Of a DNA stretch of 64,000 nt, positions 16,648 to 25,243 are shown piece by piece. The position numbers were made by a program, and so were the translations under genes. Source of the stretch: CAVSRC01 sp963785065 (GTDB lineage Bacteria > Pseudomonadota > Alphaproteobacteria > Rhizobiales > Kaistiaceae). The notes below the pieces were generated by a model. It worked only from the letters and a program-made list of their open reading frames with translations. It had not been told where the DNA came from and did no database searches. Every line of letters starts with the position of its first letter. Position 1 is the stretch's first letter. The stretch is taken from NCBI GenBank assembly GCA_963785065.1, contig CAWATX010000002.1:868001-932000 (forward strand). Reading direction: 5' to 3'.

Positions 16648-18132
16648 ATGGATGAAATTCTGCGCTTGTCTCACATATCGAAAACGTTTCCCGGCGTAAG
16701 GGCGCTGGAGGACATCTCGTTCGATCTCAAGCGCGGCGAGGTCCATTGCCTGTGCGGCGAAAACGGCGCCGGCAAGTCGACGCTCATCAAGATCCTCTCC
16801 GGCGCCTATCAGCCGGACGAAGGCGGACGGATATTCTTCAACGGCAGCGAGGTTTCGTTGACGCCGCACACCGCCCTCAGGGTGGGAATCCATACGATCT
16901 ATCAGGAGCACATCGTCTTCAATGCCCTGAGCATCACCGAGAACATCTTCGCGGGTGCGGAGATCACCCGGCGAGGGTTGCTGCAGCGCCAGGAGATGCG
17001 CCGCCAGACCGAGGATGTCCTGCGCTACCTGAAGAGCGACCTCACGCCGGACAGGCGCATGAGCGACCTGACCAGCGGCCAGCAGAAGGTCGTGGAGATC
17101 GCCAAGGCGCTCCTCTTCAAGAGCAACGTCATCATTCTCGACGAGCCCACGGCATCGTTCTCATCGCGCGAGATCGATACGCTCCTCAACATCGTCAAGA
17201 CCGTCAAGGAAGACGGAATCGGGGTCATCTACATCTCGCATCACCTCGACGAGGTCTTCGAGATCGGCGATCGCGCCACCGTTCTGCGCGACGGCCGCAA
17301 GGTCAGCATGTACCCCATCGCCGGACTCACCAAGACGATGCTCATCAAGGACATGGTCGGGCGAGACCCGTCGACCTTCTACGAGCGCGAACGCGTCGAG
17401 CGCGGCGAGGTGGTCCTGGAAGCGCGGAACGTTACCGGGAACGGCGTGCGCGACGTCTCGTTCGAACTCCACCGCGGAGAGGTCCTCGGGATTGCCGGCA
17501 TGGCCGGATCGGGACGATCGGAACTCATGGAGGTGCTCTTCGGCAGCGCCGCGCTCGAGGGCGGTGAAATCGTCATCAACGGCAAGCCGGCGAAGCTCTC
17601 CAGCCCGAAGAGCGCGATCCACAACAAGATGTGCTTCATCACCGAGGATCGCCAGAACACGGGACTCTTTCTGCCCAAGACGATCGCCGAGAACGTCGCC
17701 GTGGCCAACATGGTCAACACGCGCGATTTCGTCGTGCGGCCATCGACCGACGCCCTTACCGGCGAGAAGTTCATCAAGCTCCTGAATATCAAGGCCCCGA
17801 GCGCGCGTACCCGGGTCGTCAATCTCTCCGGCGGCAACCAGCAGAAGGTCGTGCTGGGCAAGTGGTTCAACACCGGCGGCGAGATCTACATCTTCGACGA
17901 GCCGTCGCGCGGCATCGACGTCGGATCCAAACAGGAAATTTACAAGGTCATGGTCGACCTGCTGAAGCAGGACAAGGCCATTCTCATGGTCTCCTCCGAC
18001 ATGCCGGAGGTGGTGTCGATGAGCGACCGCGTGATCGTCCTCAAGCAAGGAGAGATAGCGGGCGAACTGGCTGGTGAGGAGATCACCGAAGAAAACATCC
18101 TCACCCTTTCGATAGGAGACCAGCAAGCGTGA
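16648..18132 (+). CDS. Sugar ABC transporter, double ATPase subunit (RbsA/XylG type)
   Basis: A 494-residue protein with two ATPase domains. The first has Walker A GENGAGKST, signature LTSGQQKVVE and Walker B IILDEPTASF. The second has the degenerate P-loop GMAGSGRSE typical of sugar ATPases, signature LSGGNQQKVV and IFDEPSRGID. It energises uptake of a monosaccharide. I chose the ATG at 16648 with GTGGAAG upstream; a GTG at 16636 in the same frame is the alternative. It lies 39 bp after the oxidoreductase and overlaps the permease by 4 bp (GTGA), so these genes are co-transcribed. Confidence 0.93.
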   Translation: MDEILRLSHISKTFPGVRALEDISFDLKRGEVHCLCGENGAGKSTLIKILSGAYQPDEGGRIFFNGSEVSLTPHTALRVGIHTIYQEHIVFNALSITENIFAGAEITRRGLLQRQEMRRQTEDVLRYLKSDLTPDRRMSDLTSGQQKVVEIAKALLFKSNVIILDEPTASFSSREIDTLLNIVKTVKEDGIGVIYISHHLDEVFEIGDRATVLRDGRKVSMYPIAGLTKTMLIKDMVGRDPSTFYERERVERGEVVLEARNVTGNGVRDVSFELHRGEVLGIAGMAGSGRSELMEVLFGSAALEGGEIVINGKPAKLSSPKSAIHNKMCFITEDRQNTGLFLPKTIAENVAVANMVNTRDFVVRPSTDALTGEKFIKLLNIKAPSARTRVVNLSGGNQQKVVLGKWFNTGGEIYIFDEPSRGIDVGSKQEIYKVMVDLLKQDKAILMVSSDMPEVVSMSDRVIVLKQGEIAGELAGEEITEENILTLSIGDQQA

Positions 18133-19277
18133 ACAAGCGGGAGATCTCGAACGTGGCATTGCCGGTCAAGGAGTCGCTCTTCAAGCGATACGAAAACCTG
18201 ACCGTGCTTTCGATCTTTGTCAGTTTCGTCGTGATCATCGTTCTCCTTCAGCTGATCTCAACGGGTGGATCGAAGTACCCGACCTTCATCAGTCCGGTCA
18301 ACATCGTCAACATTCTCCAGCAGGTCGCCGTGCCGGGGATCGTCGCGGTCTCGATGACCATGGTGATGATATCGGGCGGCATCGATCTCTCGGTGGGCAT
18401 GCTGGCTTCGCTGGTGTCGATCGTCGTGGCGCTGGGCATCTCCAAGTGGGGTCTCGGTGTATGGCCCGCGATCATGCTCGGCATCGCGTCCGCGGTCGTT
18501 CTGGAAACCATCATGGGGTTCATCATTTCCAGAACCCGCATCGAACCCTTCATCATCACGCTCGGCGGAATGATCTCCTTCCAGGGGATCGCGCTGCTGC
18601 TCTCCAATTCGCGCGAGGTCGTGATGAAGGGCGAGCTCGACTTCCTCATCGCAAACATAATTGAAGGCGCCAAGGACCCGGTCACCGGCCTGAACCTCCG
18701 CATCCCGCCCTACGTGCTGATCTTCTTCCTGATCGCGCTCATCGGAGGATTGGTGCTCACCTACACCAAGTACGGGCGGCGCATCTACGCCGTCGGCACC
18801 AACTCCCGCGCCGCATTCCTCGCCGGCATCGACGTCAAGAACATGCGTCTGTCCGTCTACATGATCCAGGGGCTGCTGGTGGGGATCGGGGCGACGATGC
18901 TGCTGGCGCGCATCAACACCGGAATCATCACGCTCGGGCAGGGCTTGGAGATCGACACGATCGCCATGGTCGTCATCGGCGGGACGGCACTCAGCGGCGG
19001 CAGGGGCAACATCGTCGGCACGTTGATCGGAGTCTTCTTTCTCGGATCGATTGCCAACGCGATGAACATGCTGCGCTTGCCGTCCGAAGTTCAATTTCTG
19101 GCCAAGGGTCTCGTTGTCATCATCGCAGTGTCGGCGGGGGATGTCTCGTCGCAGATCTCCGATTTCTTGGCCCTGAAACGCGAGCGCGCGAAGGCGCGCG
19201 CTGTGGCGGCGGCGAGAAAGGGGGGAACACGGGATCAGGCAGACGTGCAGGCAGAAACGCAGGACTCATCCGTGTGA
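18129..19277 (+). CDS. Sugar ABC transporter permease (RbsC/XylH type)
   Basis: A 382-residue inner-membrane protein with about ten hydrophobic segments and the family landmarks SGGIDLSVGMLASLVSIV, EPFIITLGGM and GGTALSGGRGNIVGTLIGV. It starts with GTG at 18129, overlapping the ATPase stop by 4 bp. A basic, Ala/Arg-rich tail of about 45 residues (ALKRERAKARAVAAARKGG) extends into the cytoplasm and is longer than usual. It forms the transport channel with the ATPase at 16648 and the binding protein at 19328. Confidence 0.93.
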   Translation: MNKREISNVALPVKESLFKRYENLTVLSIFVSFVVIIVLLQLISTGGSKYPTFISPVNIVNILQQVAVPGIVAVSMTMVMISGGIDLSVGMLASLVSIVVALGISKWGLGVWPAIMLGIASAVVLETIMGFIISRTRIEPFIITLGGMISFQGIALLLSNSREVVMKGELDFLIANIIEGAKDPVTGLNLRIPPYVLIFFLIALIGGLVLTYTKYGRRIYAVGTNSRAAFLAGIDVKNMRLSVYMIQGLLVGIGATMLLARINTGIITLGQGLEIDTIAMVVIGGTALSGGRGNIVGTLIGVFFLGSIANAMNMLRLPSEVQFLAKGLVVIIAVSAGDVSSQISDFLALKRERAKARAVAAARKGGTRDQADVQAETQDSSV

Positions 19278-19327
19278 CGTCTCGGGACGAAGCACGAAAG
19301 AAGAAAGAGAGAAAGGGAGTAGAAGAC

Positions 19328-20404
19328 ATGAAGAAACTGACATTTGGCCTCATGGCCGCCGTCGCACTGGGCGTCTTGCCCTTTGCAGCCGGCGCTCAAG
19401 CGGCGGAAGGGAAGGTCATCGGCTACTACATGGATGCCTCCGATGACTTCTACAAAGCGGGCTTCGAGGTCTTCAAGACCCTCGCCGAGCGCGAAGGCTG
19501 GACCGTCCTCGACGTCGTCGGACAGGGCACCGCTCCGGAGCAGATCGCTGCGGTCGAAAACTTCATCACGCAGGGCGTCGATGCGCTTCTCGTGGTGCAG
19601 AATTCGCCCGAGACGACCTCGCGGACGCTGAAGCTGGCCAAGGATGCCGGCATTCCCGAGTTCCATCTGACGCACAACCCGCCGAACGAGCCCGGCCTTG
19701 CCGGTTTCGCCGGATATGACTGGGTGTACATTGGCAAGCTCGCCGGCGAATCCGCCATGAAGCACAACGTGAAGAAGGTGATCATGATCGAGGGCAAGCT
19801 CGGTCAGGGCACCGCGGCAGGCCAGACCCAGGGCTTCCTGGAGTCGTACAGGGACGCCGGCAAGGACATCGGCAATCTGGCTGACAACGTCGGCGTCAAG
19901 GGCGCCGGCGGCAAAGACCTCCAGGTCGTCTTCTGGGGTTCGGGCGGATGGTTTGCCGATCCCGCCAAGAAGGTCATGCAGGACGCCATCACCAGCCTCG
20001 GGCCGGACGGTTTCGACGGCGCCTATGTCGAGAACGACGAGATGATGGCCGGTGCCCTGCAGGCGATGGAAGAAGCCGGTCTCGATCCGAGCAAGTACTG
20101 GCTCGGCTCCAGCAACGGCAAGGAGAAGTCGTGGAAGTGGGTTGCCGACGGCACAACCACGATGGACGTGAATGAGACCGCGACGCTTGAGGCGGACATC
20201 GCCAGCCAACAGATCAAGGCGTACTTCGCAGGCAAGCCGTACAAGAAGGCGGTCTTCGTCTCCGTCATTCCGTTCACCAAGGCCGATATCAACGTCGACA
20301 AGCTGGTTCCCTTCTTCCACGACGACTACATGAAGAAGCGGGACGCAGGTGCCTTCGTGTACGACATCAACGACCCGTCCTTCCGGGAGCAGCCGGGTTA
20401 TTGA
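19328..20404 (+). CDS. Sugar ABC transporter substrate-binding protein
   Basis: A 358-residue exported protein. The signal peptide is MKKLTFGLMAAVALGVLPFA with a likely cut after GAQAA. The mature part is a type 1 periplasmic-binding fold (peripla_BP_4): KVIGYYMDASDDFYKAGFEV, GVDALLVVQNSPET, GAYVENDEMMAGALQAMEEA. The ATG at 19328 follows GGGAGTAGAAG. Gap to the permease is 50 bp. Ligand specificity cannot be read from sequence, but the neighbours point to a monosaccharide that can be 3-epimerised and oxidised. Last gene of the operon, followed by a strong terminator. Confidence 0.92.
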   Translation: MKKLTFGLMAAVALGVLPFAAGAQAAEGKVIGYYMDASDDFYKAGFEVFKTLAEREGWTVLDVVGQGTAPEQIAAVENFITQGVDALLVVQNSPETTSRTLKLAKDAGIPEFHLTHNPPNEPGLAGFAGYDWVYIGKLAGESAMKHNVKKVIMIEGKLGQGTAAGQTQGFLESYRDAGKDIGNLADNVGVKGAGGKDLQVVFWGSGGWFADPAKKVMQDAITSLGPDGFDGAYVENDEMMAGALQAMEEAGLDPSKYWLGSSNGKEKSWKWVADGTTTMDVNETATLEADIASQQIKAYFAGKPYKKAVFVSVIPFTKADINVDKLVPFFHDDYMKKRDAGAFVYDINDPSFREQPGY

Positions 20405-20421
20405 TCCCTCCCGAAGCAAGG

Positions 20422-20452
20422 GGAGGCTGCTTCGGCAGCCTCCTTTGTTTTC
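20422..20452 (+). terminator. Rho-independent terminator of the sugar operon
   Basis: Perfect 9-bp stem GGAGGCTGC / GCAGCCTCC with a TTCG tetraloop, followed by TTTGTTTTC. It begins 18 bp after the binding-protein stop. Confidence 0.92.
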
Positions 20453-20842
20453 AGTCATGGACCGAAGGAAGAGTGCGGACGCAAAGCATTGTGGCAGCCG
20501 AGCCCGCGACCGATGTCGGCAAGCTCCTCGCTGCCCGTCTCGCAGGTATTAGCGGCTTGAATCTCGTTCTGAAACGCGATCGGCACCCAAAGCGCTAGTG
20601 CTGAATCGCACAAAGTTGAGAGTGCCCGAGTTTGCTCCTGGCGCATCTCGGACGTCTGAACCGCCCGCAGGGCTTTCCGCTTTTCCCCAAATTGCGGACG
20701 TCGCCTGCCGCCAGTGAAGCTTCTGCGCTCGGCGGGCAAATGATGGCTCAACTTCGGATCAGGCGTAGGCTTTCCCCGCGGCGGGAATAGAATTCCCCCT
20801 TTGTGCCAGAGAGTTGACTACGTACAACACGCAAACGGTGGT
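20453..20842. other. No recognisable gene
   Basis: About 390 bp between the terminator and the recombinase remnant. A minus-strand frame (20455-20751) exists, but its sequence resembles no family and has no clear ribosome-binding site. I see nothing else here. Confidence 0.5.
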
Positions 20843-21545
20843 ATGCGTTTTGTACAAACGGCCAGCGCGTTTGTCGCGATGCAACAAGCCTACTACCGCG
20901 TCTCCACCGCCCGCCAGGGCCGATCGGGTCTCGGCATCGAAGCTCAGCGGGAAGCCGTCGCGCGGTTCGCCGCCTCAGAGGGATTCGATATGTTGGCCGA
21001 GTTCACCGAGGTCTGAACCGGGAAGGGGGCGGACGCTCTCGACCGAAGGCCCCAGCTGGCCGCAGCGTTGGCCACAGGGCGGCAGAAGAAGTGCCCGGTC
21101 ATTGTCGCCAAGCTCGATCGGCTATCCCGCGACGTGGCCTTCATATCGGGCCTGATGGCCCAACATGTGCCGTTCATCGTCGCCGAACTGGGACGAGACG
21201 CCGATCCCTTCATGCTGCACCTCTACACTGCATTGGCGGAGAAGGAGCGCCGGCTGATCTCGGAACGAACCAAGGCGGCCTTGGCCGCGAGGAAGGCCCA
21301 GGGCGCCAAGCTGGGCAATCGGCGCAACCTAGCGGAAGCGGCGGCAGCCGGACATCGGGCGCTGACCGAGGAAGCCGATGCCTTTGCGGCCAATGTGCTG
21401 CCGATCGTCGCTGCGAGCTACCGGAGTGACCGATCTGCGCGGATTGGCCGGCGCCCTCAACGATCGTGGGGTCCGCACCGCCCGTCGCGGGCGATGGCAC
21501 GTCTCCAACGTCCGCAATCTCCTCAGGCGATCGGCTTTTTTATAG
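20843..21545 (+). pseudogene. Serine recombinase (resolvase family), stop codon plus frameshift
   Basis: The N-terminal catalytic part reads AYYRVSTARQGRSGLGIEAQ (catalytic serine in YRVST) up to FTEV. An in-frame TGA at about 21014-21016 interrupts where relatives read VETGKGADALDRRPQLAAAL; the same frame then continues with TGKGADALDRRPQLAAAL, VIVAKLDRLSRDVAFISG and EKERRLISERTKAALAARKA. Near 21420 the frame shifts, and the helix-turn-helix end is found in another frame: GVTDLRGLAGALNDRGVRTA, RRGRWHVSNVRNLL, stop TAG at 21543-21545. Such recombinases carry out resolution or integration of mobile elements; this copy is dead. It may be the remains of the enzyme of an element that inserted after the sugar operon. 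Confidence 0.85.
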
Positions 21546-21990
21546 GCGGGAAATTGCCGTCAACCAGATTCGCTACCGCGTCGACCGTCTGAGCAGTGGC
21601 GACCTGGCAGAGAACGTCCTCATGACTGACCTGCCGGTTGCCACGCAGTTTCTGACGCCGCACTTCTGGCTGAACAACGATACGACCGCAGGCGCCGTCG
21701 AGCTCGCCGTGGTCAGCCTCTACGCCGAGCCCGCCTCCCTGCTCGGGTCGCGCGGGTCGGTCTTGTAGGGCCGCCACGCAGTGCAAAGCACCGGTGTGTG
21801 AAAGTTGGCAGAACGGGTCAATGAGCCGAGATCACGCGCAAGGACGCACGGGTCGGGCTGTGGCCGGCCCGCTCAGCCATCCGCGCTGCGACGAGACTAC
21901 ATGGCTCTTTGGATTGCGGCGGGCGCGCCTCGGGATAACCCTTCGGCCGAGAGCGAAGCCCTGAACCGACGCGAACGCTGCAATTTCCGG
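21546..21990. other. No convincing gene
   Basis: About 445 bp. A plus-strand frame without its own start continues from the recombinase shadow to 21768 (NQIRYRVDRLSSGDLAENVL and on), and a minus-strand frame covers 21523-21786. Neither has a recognisable family or ribosome-binding site. Probably debris of the same mobile element. Confidence 0.4.
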
Positions 21991-22278
21991 TCAGTTGCAG
22001 CCCTTACGCCGCTCCCAGGCGATGATATCGTTCACCCGTTGTTGTTCGTAAGGGCTCAGCCGACCGTAGGGTGGGAAGCATGCCCTGCCGAAGACACTGA
22101 TGGCGCGGCTGGTCTGGAAGCAATAGCCATTTTGGGCGTAGATCGCATTGCGTGCGTACCAGAGTTCGCCGCAGCTCATATAGCGAAGCGGCTTCGCGCT
22201 GGCGGCACCAGTATCCAGCATCAAAACCAGAACCGCGGCTGCGGCGGCGATGCGAGTCGCGAAGTGTTGGTGTGTCAT
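21991..22278 (-). CDS. Exported YARHG-domain protein
   Basis: A 95-residue secreted protein. A signal peptide (THQHFATRIAAAAAVLVLML, cut probably after ASA) is followed by a YARHG domain: SCGELWYARNAIYAQNGYCF, FGRACFPPYGRLSPYEQQ and ERRKGC at the end. Four cysteines suggest two disulfides in the periplasm. The family is of unknown function and is common in Hyphomicrobiales. I chose the ATG at 22278 because GGGAG lies 7-8 nt upstream; a further ATG at 22308 would add ten residues before the signal. It follows the DUF4424 gene on the same strand with a 104-bp gap and may belong to the exported-protein cluster. Confidence 0.85.
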   Translation of the reverse strand: MTHQHFATRIAAAAAVLVLMLDTGAASAKPLRYMSCGELWYARNAIYAQNGYCFQTSRAISVFGRACFPPYGRLSPYEQQRVNDIIAWERRKGCN

Positions 22279-22382
22279 GAGAAGTCTCCCAATGATCGCC
22301 GTTTTCACCCTCGGCGGCGTCGTGCGGCATTGACTGAGTTCAGCCCTCCGGCGGAAGAGCTAGCTGCTTCGGCGTCGACTCC

Positions 22383-23372
22383 CTATTCCTGTTCCAGCGG
22401 CCTTACCAATAGGAACCGCAGGTCAACTTGCGGCTGGTAGTTCTCCTCCTCGAAGCCCAGCGCGTCTCCGTCTGACGGTTTGAGGCCTTTCCAGCAAGTC
22501 GCGACGATGTTGTCGCGCGCTCCCTTCTCGATCCTGAGTGAGAAGTGACCGATCGGGCCCAGCCAGTTGCCAGCAGTGGTCACAACGTAACGGAGTTCGG
22601 TGCCCCGCATCGTTTCGTAAGGTTCTTCTTTGAGACGTGTCTCGATCTGCTCCCGCAGCGTCTGGTCGAGGCAAAAGCCATCCCTTAGGTCAGCGTCGTC
22701 GAGCGATTCCTGCGTGATGAAGGAAAGGCCCGGAACCGGACGGTAGCGGTGTTCGATGTGCAGGGTCTTGCCGGCCGGGAAGGTCTGAAACCAGTAAAAG
22801 GCGATGTGCGAGGTCCAGTGCATGCTCGGATAGGGGACGTTGTCGGCGCCCCACGATGACGTCCAATCGACGACGCCATAGCGCAGCAGTTCGGCCTTCG
22901 CTTCGGGCGGCAGCGCGTTGAGCTTGGCGTCCAGCACCTCCATCTGATTGGAGGAATGGTTCAGCAGCGTAATCGGCAGGCCGTAACGATTGAGAATGTC
23001 CGTCACATCGACGCCGAGGTGAGTGGCGCGTGCTTCGACCTGGGGTGCGAGTTCCTTGCCATCGACAGAGACGCGGAAGCCGATCCAGTTGATTGGATCC
23101 GGGGTGTCGATCGAATAGTTCCAGTCGCCGTTGAAATCGAGATCGGGCAGCGGAAAGGCGACGAGCGTCGAGATATCGCTGTCACCGGTGTTGTGGAAGT
23201 CGTAGCTGACATGGACTTCGTTCTCGCCGATCACCAGCGTCTCGCTGGTGATCTCGATGAGGCTGCTCGTGGTGTAGATCAGTCCGCCGGCTCCCATCGA
23301 GGCGGAGGAATCGTTGCCAAGGGCCGGCGTCGCCAGCATGACGGTGGTCGCAAGTGCCCAGAGAACCTTCAT
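22383..23372 (-). CDS. Exported DUF4424-family protein
   Basis: A 329-residue protein with a signal peptide (KVLWALATTVMLATPALG) and a DUF4424 body. Signature-like parts are SSASMGAGGLIYTTSSLIEI near the mature N-terminus, then VHVSYDFHNTGDSDISTLVA and FPLPDLDFNGDW. The domain is predicted to be beta-rich and secreted; its function is unknown. It is the last or next-to-last gene of the minus-strand run that starts at 30452, 37 bp after the preceding gene. Context (caspase, OmpA, DUF4384) suggests a role at the cell envelope. Confidence 0.85.
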   Translation of the reverse strand: MKVLWALATTVMLATPALGNDSSASMGAGGLIYTTSSLIEITSETLVIGENEVHVSYDFHNTGDSDISTLVAFPLPDLDFNGDWNYSIDTPDPINWIGFRVSVDGKELAPQVEARATHLGVDVTDILNRYGLPITLLNHSSNQMEVLDAKLNALPPEAKAELLRYGVVDWTSSWGADNVPYPSMHWTSHIAFYWFQTFPAGKTLHIEHRYRPVPGLSFITQESLDDADLRDGFCLDQTLREQIETRLKEEPYETMRGTELRYVVTTAGNWLGPIGHFSLRIEKGARDNIVATCWKGLKPSDGDALGFEEENYQPQVDLRFLLVRPLEQE

Positions 23373-23409
23373 TGTTGGTACCCACCTGTTTGCTTGGGGC
23401 GTTCGTCCA

Positions 23410-25233
23410 TCATGGCAGCCCGACCGGTTGTTCAGGTGTTCGCTCGCCGCCGAAAATCTCGTTACGGGTCAGCACCTCGATGTCGATCGAAAGCTCATTG
23501 GTGGCGAAGAACGGCACGATGAAGAGCACCGAACGTTCGTCGCGGGTGGAGGCGACGTCGAGCAGGTCGTCCGGGCCAGCCCATTGCGCAACGACGAACT
23601 TCTGCGCGCGCAACCAGTAGGTACCCGGTGGCAAGCCCACCGTGTCGAGCACGTAGCTGCCGTCGCGGCCGCTCGTGACGGATTTCTGACCACCTTCTGA
23701 ACCGACGCGGTTGGCCATGACGGTGACCCCCGCCACCGCTTGTCCATGGTGGGTGACGCGTCCGGTGACGGTGTCATGAGGCGAATAATCTGGGCCGACC
23801 AGATCGATTTCGGTCGAAACCGAGGTGAAGTCCCACTTAGCCGTCGCCGGGTCGGGATTGAAGGTCGACTTGTATTCGGGGATCGTGGTCCAATAGCCGA
23901 CCCACGGTCCGTTCGGCACCTTGAGACGGTACCCGGGGGGGAATGGATCGGCCGTGAATCTGCTGACCACCACCCAGTAGGTGCCCTTCCGGAGCCCATC
24001 GAAGCGGTACTGGCCGTCTGGCCCGGTGGTCATCATGCGCTCCGGCCCGCCGCCGGGGGAGAGGCGAAGCTCGACGGTGGCGCGCAGCGGCCGGCGCGGA
24101 TCGCCCCTGTAGTCTGGATAGCGGTAGTAGAAGAAGGCGCCTCCGGAGATGCTGCCTAACCGCCCGCCGACGACGTGCACGACGCCCTCGCCGTCGAAGG
24201 CCTTGGTCAACGAGAGTTTGACGCGCGCCTTGAACGTCAGCCGTTCGCCCTCTAGCGCCCGCGAGGACACCTCAAATTCGCCGCCCGCGATCTTGAGTCC
24301 TCGCTCTGGCGTCCATTCGATCTTGTCGTCCGGAATGGGAATCCTGTCCGCGCTATCGCCGACGATCGCATAAACGACCGGAAGTTTGGCCTTCCCGCCC
24401 GCGGCGATGGGAACCTCCGCAGGCAGAATGACGATGCCGGTTACGCTCTCGGGATCGGCATCATCAGCTGTCTGCCCCTCGGTCTTCGGCTTGTTGTCTG
24501 ATTTGGTCTTGCCGGTCGGTCCAGCACCGGACTCATTCCCCGCAGTCGATCCATCGCCGATGACTGAGACATCGGTCCCGTTGCGGCCACTTGAAGCGGT
24601 GCCCAACGCCTCGCCCGAGGAGCCGGCGGCTGTGGCATAGACACGGTCAGTGGGCGGAAAATCCCAGCCGTAGCGGCCGTTCTTGCCGACCAGGCGCAGG
24701 TGCAGGATGGGGTGACCCGGGTCTTCCTCGTTGCGGAAGAACTTGAAGGTGCCGTTGTTGGGAGAATTTGTGCCGCAAAAGTGCTCGGTACCCTGCCAGA
24801 CGCCATCGATCGAGGCCGTGCGACTCTCCCATGTGCCGGTAAGGACGCCGGCAAAGGTCAGGTCGGCGCCGCCCAGATGGACATTCTGTTCGCATATGCT
24901 CTGGATGGCGATCGTACCCGCCACCTTGCCGCCGGCCGCGATCGTGAAATCGACCTGTGCCCGGCGACCGTCGGCACGGGCGTGGCCGCTATAGGAGAGC
25001 TTGATGCCCACGCCCGATGTCGCCGCCGGGGAGGGCTGCGGCCCGAGATCGTTGATCTGCGGCGTAGTGTTCGGCGTCGTGCCCGGGCCGGACTTGAACA
25101 AGTCCTGCACGGCCGGCGCCCCGCTGGAACCTCCCTCGCCACCGGACAGGCCGAAATTGGCAGCGCTCGCCGCAACCGTGGTGGCGGCGAAGAGGCCGAC
25201 GGCTGTAAGCAGGAGGCGTACCGTGGCACGCAT
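23410..25233 (-). CDS. Exported protein with two carboxypeptidase-regulatory-like domains
   Basis: A 607-residue secreted protein. Signal peptide RATVRLLLTAVGLFAATTVA. A first region (about residues 75-205) resembles a small beta domain with cysteines (SICEQNVHLGG; GTEHFCGTNSPNNG). A Gly/Ser/Thr/Lys-rich linker follows (about 210-260). From about residue 375 come two transthyretin-like carboxypeptidase-regulatory domains, each ending in a GTYW motif: TTGPDGQYRFDGLRKGTYWV and TSGRDGSYVLDTVGLPPGTY. Such domains mediate binding or serve as structural spacers in extracellular proteins. It lies 10 bp after the caspase gene, so they are co-transcribed. No enzymatic motif seen. Confidence 0.75.
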   Translation of the reverse strand: MRATVRLLLTAVGLFAATTVAASAANFGLSGGEGGSSGAPAVQDLFKSGPGTTPNTTPQINDLGPQPSPAATSGVGIKLSYSGHARADGRRAQVDFTIAAGGKVAGTIAIQSICEQNVHLGGADLTFAGVLTGTWESRTASIDGVWQGTEHFCGTNSPNNGTFKFFRNEEDPGHPILHLRLVGKNGRYGWDFPPTDRVYATAAGSSGEALGTASSGRNGTDVSVIGDGSTAGNESGAGPTGKTKSDNKPKTEGQTADDADPESVTGIVILPAEVPIAAGGKAKLPVVYAIVGDSADRIPIPDDKIEWTPERGLKIAGGEFEVSSRALEGERLTFKARVKLSLTKAFDGEGVVHVVGGRLGSISGGAFFYYRYPDYRGDPRRPLRATVELRLSPGGGPERMMTTGPDGQYRFDGLRKGTYWVVVSRFTADPFPPGYRLKVPNGPWVGYWTTIPEYKSTFNPDPATAKWDFTSVSTEIDLVGPDYSPHDTVTGRVTHHGQAVAGVTVMANRVGSEGGQKSVTSGRDGSYVLDTVGLPPGTYWLRAQKFVVAQWAGPDDLLDVASTRDERSVLFIVPFFATNELSIDIEVLTRNEIFGGERTPEQPVGLP

Positions 25234-25243
25234 GACTGGGACC

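Noticed and set aside
15439..16911. 490-residue minus-strand frame
   Set aside because: Antisense to the oxidoreductase and ATPase genes.
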